From MWBF01 sp964614645 (GTDB lineage Bacteria > Chloroflexota > Anaerolineae > CG2-30-64-16): a DNA stretch of 64,000 nucleotides. Made by a program: the position numbers and the translations under genes. Where the stretch lies: the NCBI GenBank assembly GCA_964614645.1, contig CAZTMA010000007.1, positions 6,587-70,586 on the forward strand, given 5' to 3'. This document shows positions 34,084-42,024 of the stretch, piece after piece; the first letter of the stretch is position 1; the number at the start of each line of letters is the position of its first letter. Below the pieces are notes generated by a model. It had not been told where the DNA came from and did no database searches. It worked only from the letters and a program-made list of their open reading frames with translations.

Positions 34084-34272
34084 TCACGGATCACTACAAT
34101 CGCGCATGAATCCACAGCGCAGGCAGACGATCTTGCAGTGGCGCTTGCTCACCGGCCCGCCACACACCCAGCAGTAGTTATCGTCTTCCGAGGCACGTTC
34201 GTGGGCAGGCGGTCGCATAGGACGCTCCGCAGGGACCTCATCTCGCCGGTCAGGGCGTTCAGCCTGGCCCAT
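34084..34272 (-). CDS. Small zinc-ribbon protein
   Basis: The 62-residue product has a charged N-terminus and a zinc ribbon CWVCGG followed by CLRCGFMRDCSDP. Short proteins with this ending are widespread in Chloroflexota and some other phyla; the function is unknown. ATG 34272 overlaps the 3' end of the preceding VTT gene by 14 bases, so the two are coupled. Confidence 0.65.
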   Translation of the reverse strand: MGQAERPDRRDEVPAERPMRPPAHERASEDDNYCWVCGGPVSKRHCKIVCLRCGFMRDCSDP

Positions 34273-34957
34273 CCTGCCTCCCGGCGTCGTCTCCTTGCGA
34301 GCCTGCCAGCCGCAGCAGCACCTCCTGCAGCCAGTCGCCGTAGCGCCAGACCAGGAGCGCGGCGACCAGCCCCAGCGCGGTGAAAGCCACCCACACCTGC
34401 CACGGCAGGCTCTCGGCCTCCGCACCGAGCCAGACCGCACCCAGCAGTCCGGGGATGCGCGCCAGCCCCGCCATCGGCAGGAGGATGCGCAGAGGCAGCC
34501 GGGTCAGCCCCGCCGCAAAGCACAGCAGGTCATCGGGGAGGCCGGGTATCAGGAAGAACAGGAGGAAGAACCCCAGGCTGCGCTCCCGGGCGAGGCGGTC
34601 GAGCCGGTCCAGCAGTCCGCGACTGACGAGTCGCTCCACCACCGGACGGCCCGCCCACCGCGCCAGCCCCATCGCGATGGACGTGCCCAGGATCAGCCCC
34701 AGCCAGCTATAGACGAACCCGGCGCCCAACCCGTAGATGTAGCCCGCGACGAAGTTGACCATCTGGCCGGGGATCGGCGCGACGACCGTCTGCGCAATCG
34801 CCAATGCGATGAGCACCACAGGGCCCCAGGCGCCGGCGGCCCGAATCTCCGCGATGATCTGGTCGCGCTCGGCAAAGATGCGCAGGATGTCATCCCACCA
34901 CAGCAGCAGCGGCGCGAGCAGGGCCGCGGCCAGCACGAGCAGCACGAGCACCCGCAC
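34259..34957 (-). CDS. TVP38/TMEM64 (VTT/DedA-like) membrane protein
   Basis: The 232-residue polytopic protein has about six membrane segments and the VTT core (APIPGQMVNFVAGYIYGLGAG, of which the first 18 residues suffice, then GTSIAMGLARWAGRP and FLIPGLPDDLLCFAAGLT). Related proteins act in lipid scrambling or membrane homeostasis. It starts with GTG 34957; the upstream neighbour is the 2H phosphoesterase. Confidence 0.87.
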   Translation of the reverse strand: MRVLVLLVLAAALLAPLLLWWDDILRIFAERDQIIAEIRAAGAWGPVVLIALAIAQTVVAPIPGQMVNFVAGYIYGLGAGFVYSWLGLILGTSIAMGLARWAGRPVVERLVSRGLLDRLDRLARERSLGFFLLFFLIPGLPDDLLCFAAGLTRLPLRILLPMAGLARIPGLLGAVWLGAEAESLPWQVWVAFTALGLVAALLVWRYGDWLQEVLLRLAGSQGDDAGRQDGPG

Positions 34958-34995
34958 TGCCCGCGGCCATGTCGAGGGAGCGGCATTGCGGCGGG

Positions 34996-35574
34996 TCAGG
35001 GCGCCACCTCACCGGAAAGCGGCCCGGCTTGGCCGAACGCCAGTGGATCGCCGACCTGCCACGTGCCATCCTCCCGGCCGTACAGGTAGGTGGCTGCGGT
35101 CACGCGAAATACAATCGGGGTGAGGGTCGCCATGACCTCGGCCTCGGCCTGCCGCAGCGCGGGCTCGTCGTCGAAGAAACCGAGGGTGACGTGGGGCGTG
35201 AACTCGTAGGGCGGCGGCGAAGGCGGCAGGCCGAAGTGCTCGCGCACCGTCGCTTCGAGCCTGCGGATCATGCCGCCGTCCTCAGGCTGCAGCCACAGGA
35301 CGTGACGCGGGGCCAGGAATGTGCCTGTCCGGGCCAGCGTGACATCGAACGGGGGGAAGTCCGCCAGCCGGCGCGCCAGTGCCTCGCGCTCGGCCTGCCA
35401 TTCCGCCTGCCAGACGAAAGGCGGGTACATCACCGTGACGTGCGGCGAAATCGTCAGGTAATATGGATCGAACCGGGCGCGCCAGCCGGCAATCTGCCCG
35501 GTCACTTCCGCCGGCAGCATGATTGCCAGCACGCCCTGTCCCAGATACGATGGAAAGGCAGCCTTTTCGCTCAT
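34996..35574 (-). CDS. 2'-5' RNA ligase / 2H phosphoesterase family protein
   Basis: The 192-residue protein has the two HxT motifs of the 2H family, HVTVMY and HVTLGF, about 90 residues apart. Such enzymes hydrolyse or join cyclic phosphates on RNA ends; the substrate here is unknown. ATG 35574 follows AGGACGA and begins the conserved region; earlier in-frame codons overlap the promoter of the divergent gene. Confidence 0.86.
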   Translation of the reverse strand: MSEKAAFPSYLGQGVLAIMLPAEVTGQIAGWRARFDPYYLTISPHVTVMYPPFVWQAEWQAEREALARRLADFPPFDVTLARTGTFLAPRHVLWLQPEDGGMIRRLEATVREHFGLPPSPPPYEFTPHVTLGFFDDEPALRQAEAEVMATLTPIVFRVTAATYLYGREDGTWQVGDPLAFGQAGPLSGEVAP

Positions 35575-35601
35575 GGTCGTCCTGTTGTGAACCGGTTCGG
35601 C

Positions 35602-35631
35602 TTGGCCCACGGGGCCGCGTCCAAGTATAAT
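35602..35631 (+). promoter_or_regulatory. Promoter of the spermidine-synthase-like gene, leaderless
   Basis: TATAAT at 35626-35631 lies six bases before ATG 35638; a weak TTGGCC at 35602-35607 stands 18 bases upstream. No ribosome site is present. Confidence 0.6.
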
Positions 35632-35637
35632 CGGGCC

Positions 35638-37188
35638 ATGTCGCAAACCGCAAGCCGTGCTTATCTCTACCTCCTGGTGTTTACCGCCGGATTGACCACC
35701 CTCGGCGTCGAGCTCTCCGCCTCACGGCTGCTCGACCCCTGGTTCGGCAACTCGCAGATCGTGTGGGCGGCGGTCATCGGCCTCATCCTGTTCTGCCTTG
35801 CCGCGGGGTACTGGGCGGGCGGCAAAATCGCTGACCGTTCGCCGCGGCTGCTGACGCTGCTGCGGCTCGTGGCAGTCGCAGCCTTCGGCGTGGGCATCGT
35901 GCCGGCCATCTCGCGGCCGGTGCTCCAACTCGCGGGCCGGGGGCTGGCGGACTTCGATGCCGGGCTGCTGGCGGGCAGCATGGCGGCCATCCTGATCCTC
36001 TTTGCCGTGCCCGTGACGCTGCTCGGCTGCGTCAGCCCGTTCGCGGTGCGGCTGGCGTTAAGAGACATCCGCAGCAGCGGCGCAGCCGCGGGCCGCCTGT
36101 ACGCCATCTCCACCGGCGGCAGCATCCTGGGCAGCTTCCTGCCGGTGCTCCTGCTCATCCCCAACGTCGGAACGCGCGCGACCTTCGCACTGCTGGCGCT
36201 CCTGCTGCTGGCGGTGGTGCTGCTGGGGCTGTTGACCGCGCGGCAGTGGCGCGATGCGCTGGCCGTGACGCTGGCCGCCGCGGTCGTGGCCTGGCTGGGC
36301 TTCCGGCCCGCGGGGCCTATCAAGGCGGCGGACGGCCTCGTGTTCGAGACCGAGTCGGCCTTCAACTATATCCAGGTGCTCGACCTCGGCGTGGAGCGCC
36401 AGTTGCGGCTCAACGAGGGAGAGGGCATCCACTCGGTCTATCGGCCCGCGGGCGGGCTGGCCGACGGCATCTGGGACTACTTCCTGCTCGCTCCTGCGTT
36501 CAACCCCGCGGGCTACACGCCGGAGCAGGTGGGGCGCGTTGCCATCGTGGGGCTGGCTGCGGGCACGATGGCGCAACTCTACACCGAGACATACGGCTCC
36601 ATTGCCATCGACGGCGCGGAGCTGGACCCGGAAATCATCGCGACGGGCCGCGCCTGGTTCGCGATGGACCAGCCGAATCTCCGTGCCTATGCCGTGGACG
36701 GCCGGCGCTTCCTGGCCAACGCACCCGCGCGGTACGATGTGGTCGCGGTGGATGCGTACCGCCCGCCCTACATCCCGTTCCACCTGACGACCGTCGAGTT
36801 CTTCCAACTGGCACGGGACCGCCTGAACCCGCAGGGCGTGGTCGCGGTCAATGTGGGGCGCACGAGCGATGACTACAGCCTCGTGCACGCGATCGCTGCG
36901 ACGATGCTGCGCGTCTTTCCGAGCGTTTACATGATGGACGAGCCGAGCGGCGCCAGCGGCCTGGGCAACACCCTCGTGGTCGGCACGAACCAGCCCACCA
37001 CCCTGGGCGACCTCCGTGCGAATCTGCCCGCCTTCACCCACCCCCTGCTGGTAGAGGTTGCAGCCCGCGCCGCGCCGCAAGCGCAGCCCGCCGCGCCGCC
37101 GCCCGGCACGCCGATCTTCACCGATGACCGTGCGCCCGTGGAGCAGGTGATCCACGGGTTGGTGCTGAGGTATATGTTCGAAGAGTGA
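35638..37188 (+). CDS. Membrane-fused spermidine-synthase-like protein
   Basis: The 516-residue protein has seven to eight N-terminal membrane segments (about residues 1-220; YLYLLVFTAGLTTLGVELSA) and a C-terminal Rossmann domain like spermidine synthase (VAIVGLAAGTMAQLY, IDGAELDPEIIATGRAWF, YDVVAVDAY). Fused proteins of this kind occur in many bacteria; a true aminopropyltransferase activity is unproven. Starting at ATG 35638 removes a long non-homologous upstream stretch. Confidence 0.88.
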   Translation: MSQTASRAYLYLLVFTAGLTTLGVELSASRLLDPWFGNSQIVWAAVIGLILFCLAAGYWAGGKIADRSPRLLTLLRLVAVAAFGVGIVPAISRPVLQLAGRGLADFDAGLLAGSMAAILILFAVPVTLLGCVSPFAVRLALRDIRSSGAAAGRLYAISTGGSILGSFLPVLLLIPNVGTRATFALLALLLLAVVLLGLLTARQWRDALAVTLAAAVVAWLGFRPAGPIKAADGLVFETESAFNYIQVLDLGVERQLRLNEGEGIHSVYRPAGGLADGIWDYFLLAPAFNPAGYTPEQVGRVAIVGLAAGTMAQLYTETYGSIAIDGAELDPEIIATGRAWFAMDQPNLRAYAVDGRRFLANAPARYDVVAVDAYRPPYIPFHLTTVEFFQLARDRLNPQGVVAVNVGRTSDDYSLVHAIAATMLRVFPSVYMMDEPSGASGLGNTLVVGTNQPTTLGDLRANLPAFTHPLLVEVAARAAPQAQPAAPPPGTPIFTDDRAPVEQVIHGLVLRYMFEE

Positions 37189-37206
37189 CCGGGAGAATCA
37201 AACGTC

Positions 37207-38205
37207 CTACGCCTGCAGCACCTGTGCCTGGGCGTGCAGGTTAGCTTCCGGCGTTTCGTCGGGTATCTCGCACCCTGCCGCGCTGAAGCAGCGGGGGCCA
37301 CCCGCGATCACGCATACGCGCACCTTCGCCGCAACCTCCTCGGGTGTGCCGTCGAGCATGACCGCGACCGGGTCCTGGTTGCCGCAGACGGCCGCGTGGT
37401 CACCGAACGCCTCTGCAGCCTGCCCCATGTCCACCATCCAGTCCACGTCGATGATATCCGCCCCGGATTCCGCCATGTCCGCGAGGATGCGCGTCGTGTT
37501 GCCGCAGATGTGCAGGCGGGCCAGCGCGCCCATCTCATGCACGGCGGCGAAGATGCGCTGCTCGTAGGGGAGCGCGAACTGCCGGTAGAGCCGCGGGGAG
37601 ACCTGTGACGCGATGGCGTCGCCCAGCCCGATGATATCGGCGCCGGCAGCGACCTGCGCGCGGGCGAAATTCACCGCCACTTCCACGCACAGCTCCAGCA
37701 GCTCCTCGACCCACGCAGGACGGTCAATCAGGTCCGTCAGGAGCGCGCCGACGCCCCGTAGATCGGCCGCCTCAGCCAGCGCGCCCTCTACCCAGCCCAT
37801 GATGGGCACGTGGCCGCCGGAGCGCTCACGGAACAGGCGCAGGGCCGCGAGCCGGTCGCTCATCCGGCGGCCTGCCTCCGGCGCAATGGGCCGCAGCGCG
37901 GCCAGGTCCGCCGGGTCGAGCAGCAGGGGCTTCGTGGCAAGCGGCAGGCCGTCGTCCGGGAAGACGACACGCAAGCCGAGGTCTGCAGCCTCACGGTAGG
38001 GATCGGAGATGGCCTGCAGGATGTCGATATCGAACGCCTGCTGCACCGCGAAGTTCGCGTCACACAACACGCGGTAGTCCTGGTAGTAACTGCTCAACGG
38101 CTGGCCGATATAGTGGCTGGCAAACTGCATGAAGATATTGAAGTTGGGCACGCGGTCAACCGGCTGACCTGCCAGCCGCGCAGTCATGCGCTCGTAGGGG
38201 TTCAT
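37207..38205 (-). CDS. Uroporphyrinogen-decarboxylase-family corrinoid methyltransferase
   Basis: The 332-residue protein is of the UroD/MtaA-like class: MNPYERMTARLAGQPVDRVP start, IMGWVEGALAEAADLRG, IIGLGDAIASQVSPRLYRQF and the zinc motif LHICGNT with a late CGNQDPV and AAGCEIP. Such enzymes transfer methyl groups to or from corrinoid proteins, or CoM-like thiols. No partner corrinoid protein is adjacent, so the substrate is unknown. Its start overlaps the stop of the amidase gene (ATGA). Confidence 0.83.
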   Translation of the reverse strand: MNPYERMTARLAGQPVDRVPNFNIFMQFASHYIGQPLSSYYQDYRVLCDANFAVQQAFDIDILQAISDPYREAADLGLRVVFPDDGLPLATKPLLLDPADLAALRPIAPEAGRRMSDRLAALRLFRERSGGHVPIMGWVEGALAEAADLRGVGALLTDLIDRPAWVEELLELCVEVAVNFARAQVAAGADIIGLGDAIASQVSPRLYRQFALPYEQRIFAAVHEMGALARLHICGNTTRILADMAESGADIIDVDWMVDMGQAAEAFGDHAAVCGNQDPVAVMLDGTPEEVAAKVRVCVIAGGPRCFSAAGCEIPDETPEANLHAQAQVLQA

Positions 38206-38897
38206 CAGGGCTCCTGGGTCGCCGTTGCGGGCGTCAGAAAACACAACACGCCTGCGGCCACACCGTCCGCCAGCCGCTCCGGTTCATCGACCAGGAGCGC
38301 GCGATCCGTGCCCAGGAAGCCCAGCTCGATGATGGCCGCGGGCGTGCCGGGCGCCAGCTTGCGGAAGGCGTGGTATTCGGTCATATCGCGCGTGATGGTG
38401 GTAGGATGGCGGGGCAGGCCGCTGGCGGCCTCATATTCGTCCCACAGGCACTCGGCCAGCCGCTGCGAGGCCGGGCTGCCGCCGTCCGGTGGGGCGACCT
38501 TGAATCCGCTCAGATTCGCCTGGCAGGAGTCGGTATGGATGGAGACGAACGCATCGGCACGATACAAGAACATCCGGGCATCCAGTTCGTCCAATACGTC
38601 CACACGCATGCCCTGGCGTCGCAGACGCTCCGCGGTGAGTTCTGCGATGCGCGTGTTGACCTCGACCTCGGTCAGCCCGTCGGGGCAGACCGTGCCGGAG
38701 TCATTGCCCCGGTGGCCGGCGACGAGCCCGACGCGCAGGCCGCCCGTAGGACCGGAGGCGGCGAACAGGAATTGGAGCCACGCCGGCCCGTACCCGGCGC
38801 GCGCGACCTGCTCCGCCGACCAGATAGAAGCGATGATCGCCAGGCCGATAACGAGAAGCAGGACGCGACGAGCGCGATGGACAGTTTTGCGGCGCAT
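38205..38897 (-). CDS. N-acetylmuramoyl-L-alanine amidase
   Basis: The 230-residue protein has an N-terminal membrane segment or signal (VLLLVIGLAIIASIWSA) and an Amidase_3 domain: GLVAGHRGNDSG (first zinc His), DGLTEVEVN (Glu), FVSIHTDSCQ (second His) and the catalytic Glu in AAIIELGFLG. It cleaves the peptide from peptidoglycan outside the membrane. It is translationally coupled to the methyltransferase gene downstream. Confidence 0.9.
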   Translation of the reverse strand: MRRKTVHRARRVLLLVIGLAIIASIWSAEQVARAGYGPAWLQFLFAASGPTGGLRVGLVAGHRGNDSGTVCPDGLTEVEVNTRIAELTAERLRRQGMRVDVLDELDARMFLYRADAFVSIHTDSCQANLSGFKVAPPDGGSPASQRLAECLWDEYEAASGLPRHPTTITRDMTEYHAFRKLAPGTPAAIIELGFLGTDRALLVDEPERLADGVAAGVLCFLTPATATQEP

Positions 38898-39041
38898 AGG
38901 GTTGCCCGCATGATACCTGCAAGCACGCGTTTACGCAATAAGTCAGACTCATAGGGGCCGGAGAAGCATGGTTTTTGACTTTTCGCCCCGCCGCGGGTAT
39001 ATTTGTTCAGTCTACTATCACGCACTAGGACACAACATCGT

Positions 39042-39977
39042 ATGAGTGAGCTCGGGCGCCTTTTATACGAGGCGCGCACGGCGAAACAACTCAGCCTGGC
39101 CGACGTTGAAGCGGTCACGCGCATCCGCCAGAAATACCTCGAAGCCCTGGAAAACGGTGATTACGCTAACCTGCCGCGCGGCACAGTCGCGCGCGGGTTC
39201 GTGCGCACCTACGGGGGCTATCTCGGCCTGGACGTCGAGGGCGTTCTGGATCTCTACGGCATGGAGAGCGGGGATACCAACCCGGAGATTGCGATCGCTG
39301 AGCCAGGCAAGCCTCGCCTGATCGATTACCGGCCCCTGGAAGTCGAGTTGGTGGACCCGATGGCCGGGTCGCGCTGGCTGCCCTGGGTCGCCGCGATAGC
39401 CTTTGTCGCCATTCTGGGGCTGGGCGGCTGGTGGCTGCTGAACCGCAACCCCGGCTGGAACCCGCTGGCGGCCTTTGGCCCCGCGGCCAGCGCTACACCC
39501 ACCAGCACCGCGACCCAATGGGTCGTCACCGCGACACCGAAGCCTGCCGAAACGCCGACCGCGCCCTTGCCCGATCCGACCTCGGATCTGCTGCCGCTGC
39601 CGACGCCCACGGTGCAGGCTACGGCGACGCCGACGCTGCGTCCGACCGCCACCCCAGAGTATGTCACGGCGCTCGTGCTGGAGGTGATTACTACGCAGCG
39701 CGCGTGGATGCGTATCATGGTGGACGGCGAAATTACCGAGGAGGGCACGCTCGAGGCCAACACCTCGCGAGTTTATGAAGCGGTGGACTCGATCACTGTG
39801 CGCACGGGCAACGGCGGCGGCGTCACGCTGATTCTGAACGCGGAAGAACTGGGCGTCATGGGCAACATCGGGCAGGTTGTCGAGCGCACCTGGGTCGTCA
39901 ACCCGGAGGGCGTCACCGAGACCACCGGCCAGACCGACACACCCGAGACCACCGTCACGCCGACGCCAGCCGGTTAG
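39042..39977 (+). CDS. RodZ-like cell-shape protein (HTH, TM, DUF4115)
   Basis: The 311-residue protein starts with a Cro/XRE-type HTH (SELGRLLYEARTAKQLSLAD) lacking obvious DNA-binding duty, then a membrane helix near residues 113-130, a Thr/Pro-rich linker and a C-terminal domain (LVLEVITTQRAWMRIMVDGE) typical of RodZ. RodZ links MreB to cell-wall synthesis. A repeat hairpin follows the stop, then rimO. Confidence 0.86.
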   Translation: MSELGRLLYEARTAKQLSLADVEAVTRIRQKYLEALENGDYANLPRGTVARGFVRTYGGYLGLDVEGVLDLYGMESGDTNPEIAIAEPGKPRLIDYRPLEVELVDPMAGSRWLPWVAAIAFVAILGLGGWWLLNRNPGWNPLAAFGPAASATPTSTATQWVVTATPKPAETPTAPLPDPTSDLLPLPTPTVQATATPTLRPTATPEYVTALVLEVITTQRAWMRIMVDGEITEEGTLEANTSRVYEAVDSITVRTGNGGGVTLILNAEELGVMGNIGQVVERTWVVNPEGVTETTGQTDTPETTVTPTPAG

Positions 39978-40094
39978 ACGGTTACAGGTTTGAGGTTACA
40001 AGTTACAAGTTGCAGGTAGTCGGTTACAGGCAAACGTGCGGTCGCGATGGGTCAGTCGCAATCGGCAAACCTGTAACCTGCGACCTGCAACCAT
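39978..40094. repeat. Intergenic GGTTACAGGTTTGAGGTT repeat, third copy of the family
   Basis: GGTTACAGGTTTG (39981-39993) faces CAAACCTGTAACC (40067-40079), with several degenerate GGTTACAAGTTGCAGG words between. It is the same family as at 202-300 and 19799-19880. Confidence 0.65.
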
Positions 40095-40109
40095 TGGTTT
40101 AAAGGACCT

Positions 40110-41543
40110 ATGAAATACTTCCTGATGACCCTCGGCTGTCCCAAGAACACGGTGGACAGCGAAGGCATGGCGATGTTGCTCGGCGGTGCGGGCTATGATG
40201 GCACGAGCGTGCCCACCGACGCCGATGTCCTGATCGTCAATACGTGCGGCTTTCTGGCCGCAGCCGAAGATGAGTCCCTCGCCAATCTGCGCGAGCTCGC
40301 CCGCCGCAAGCGGCCGGGCCAGGTGCTCATTGCTGCGGGCTGCATGGCCCAGCGCAATGGCGCGCGCATCGCGCAGGAAGTGCCGGGCGTGGACGGGCTG
40401 CTGGGCACGCGCCGCTGGATGGAGATTGTGCCATTCATTCAGGCGCTCCGCGGGGGCAAGGCGCAGCGCACGTTCGGCAGCTACGCGCTCTTGGGCGACC
40501 CGGAACAGCCGCTCCTCGACGCTACCCCGCGGCCTCCGGTAGTCAACGGCAGCGCCTATCTCAAGATCAGCGACGGCTGCAACGCGCCCTGCGCGTTCTG
40601 CTCCATCCCGGTCTTCAAGGGCAAGCTGCGCAGCCGCCCGCCCGCGGCCATCGTGGCAGAGGCGCGCCAGCTCACCGCTGCGGGCGCCCACGAGCTGATC
40701 CTCATCGGCCAGGACACCACGGACTACGGCCGCGACGCGGGCCAGCCGGAAGCACTGCCCGGCCTGCTGCAGGACATCCTGGACGGCGCACCGGATGTGC
40801 GCTGGCTGCGGCTCATGTACGCTTACCCGGGCCACGTTACGGAGCGGCTCATCGAGGTCATGGCCCGCAACCCGCGCGTCTGTCATTACCTGGACATTCC
40901 CCTGCAACACGGCCATCCCGCCACGCTGCGCCGCATGTTCCGGCCCAGCAACGTGGACCGGCTACTCGCGACATTCGCGCAAATGCGCGCGGCGATGCCC
41001 GACATGGCCTTCCGCAGCACGTTCATTGTGGGGTTCCCCGGCGAGACAGAGGCGGAGTTCCAGGGCCTGCTTGACTTCGTGGAGGCCATCCAGTTCGATA
41101 AGGTCGGCGTGTTCACCTTCAGCCCGGAGCCGGGCACACCTGCGGCTGATATGCCGGACCAGGTGGCAGAGGAAGTCAAAGCGGAGCGCTACGCGCGGCT
41201 GATGGCCGTGCAGCAGCGGATATCGCTGATGCGCAACCAGGCCCAGGTCGGCAGGCAACTGGAAGTGCTGGTGGAGGCGCAAGGCGAGATGGAGATGGCC
41301 GCGCAGCCGGGCCTTCCGGCAAGCGAGAAGCGCGGACGGCACACGAAGGCAAAGATGCGACGCCAGCCGGTATCGCTGGCGCGCAGCTATCGCGATGCGC
41401 CGGAAGTGGATGGCCTGGTGGTCGTACCGGGCCTGTTGCCCGTCGGCCAGATGGCCCAGGTGCGCATCTCCGGCGCGCTGGAGTACGACCTGCTGGGAGA
41501 ATTAGCAATTACGAATTATGAATTGCGAATTGCCAACTCCTAA
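40110..41543 (+). CDS. rimO: Ribosomal protein S12 methylthiotransferase RimO
   Basis: The 477-residue radical SAM enzyme has the N-terminal MTTase cysteines (MTLGCPKNTVDSEGM, VNTCGF, AAGCMAQ), the radical SAM CNAPCAFC motif and a C-terminal TRAM region. It methylthiolates an Asp of S12. The SCGCPKNT-like start and VDSE favour RimO over MiaB. The last 14 or so residues (AITNYELRIANS) are encoded by an intergenic hairpin repeat, so the natural C-terminus has probably been extended. About 40 residues near 385-420 are lysine/arginine-rich and unusual. Confidence 0.92.
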   Translation: MKYFLMTLGCPKNTVDSEGMAMLLGGAGYDGTSVPTDADVLIVNTCGFLAAAEDESLANLRELARRKRPGQVLIAAGCMAQRNGARIAQEVPGVDGLLGTRRWMEIVPFIQALRGGKAQRTFGSYALLGDPEQPLLDATPRPPVVNGSAYLKISDGCNAPCAFCSIPVFKGKLRSRPPAAIVAEARQLTAAGAHELILIGQDTTDYGRDAGQPEALPGLLQDILDGAPDVRWLRLMYAYPGHVTERLIEVMARNPRVCHYLDIPLQHGHPATLRRMFRPSNVDRLLATFAQMRAAMPDMAFRSTFIVGFPGETEAEFQGLLDFVEAIQFDKVGVFTFSPEPGTPAADMPDQVAEEVKAERYARLMAVQQRISLMRNQAQVGRQLEVLVEAQGEMEMAAQPGLPASEKRGRHTKAKMRRQPVSLARSYRDAPEVDGLVVVPGLLPVGQMAQVRISGALEYDLLGELAITNYELRIANS

Positions 41544-41566
41544 TTCGTAATTCATAATTCGTAATT
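41506..41566. repeat. ATTACGAATTATGAATT hairpin repeat overlapping the rimO end
   Basis: The AT-rich arm at 41508-41532 faces its complement at 41542-41566. The word family AATTCGTAATTC is quite unlike the GC-rich surroundings. It supplies the last codons of rimO and separates it from the convergent DUF1232 gene. Confidence 0.8.
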
Positions 41567-41569
41567 CCG

Positions 41570-41929
41570 TCAATCCATGACCCGATATTCGCCGTCCACG
41601 ACCTGTCCCTGGGCCGCTCCGCTGCGGGGGCCGACCGGGTCCTGGCCGTTACGATACTGGTTGACGATGTCCTTCGGCACGAGTTCGACAAATAGCTTGA
41701 CTGCCAGGGCGATAACTGCCAGGTCGTCCAACTGGCCCAGCACCGGGAAAAAGTCGGGCAGCAGGTCTGCCGGGAATAACAGGTACAACCCGGCAATGCC
41801 GGGGATGATCAGCTTATACGGTAAAGAGACCCGCGGGTCCTTCAACAACCGCCATGCCAGCTTGCCGTTACGCACGAGTTCGCTCAATACCCCAGTTCGC
41901 GACCCAATGCTCTCCTTCTGATTCGCCAT
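41570..41929 (-). CDS. DUF1232 (YkvA-like) membrane-associated protein
   Basis: The 119-residue protein carries the DUF1232 signature: RVSLPYKLIIPGIAGLYLLF then PADLLPDFFPVLGQLDDLAV, with one or two membrane segments. Function is unknown. AAGGAG lies 11 bases before the ATG, and a TATAAT at 41970-41965 gives a short leader. Confidence 0.87.
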   Translation of the reverse strand: MANQKESIGSRTGVLSELVRNGKLAWRLLKDPRVSLPYKLIIPGIAGLYLLFPADLLPDFFPVLGQLDDLAVIALAVKLFVELVPKDIVNQYRNGQDPVGPRSGAAQGQVVDGEYRVMD

Positions 41930-42008
41930 ACGAGAATTGCTCCTTCCGATAACAACGTAACGCCATTATACACTCACTTAACGCAGTGTATGTCACCTTT
42001 GTTTCAAG

Positions 42009-42017
42009 TGGTATAAT
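42009..42017 (+). promoter_or_regulatory. Extended -10 promoter, leaderless gene
   Basis: TGGTATAAT ends seven bases before ATG 42025, and no ribosome site is present. Confidence 0.6.
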
Positions 42018-42024
42018 CTTCGTC

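Noticed and set aside
34259..34440. N-terminal extension of the small zinc-ribbon protein
   Set aside because: The extension is the antisense-like frame of the VTT gene's 3' end; ATG 34272 starts the plausible protein.
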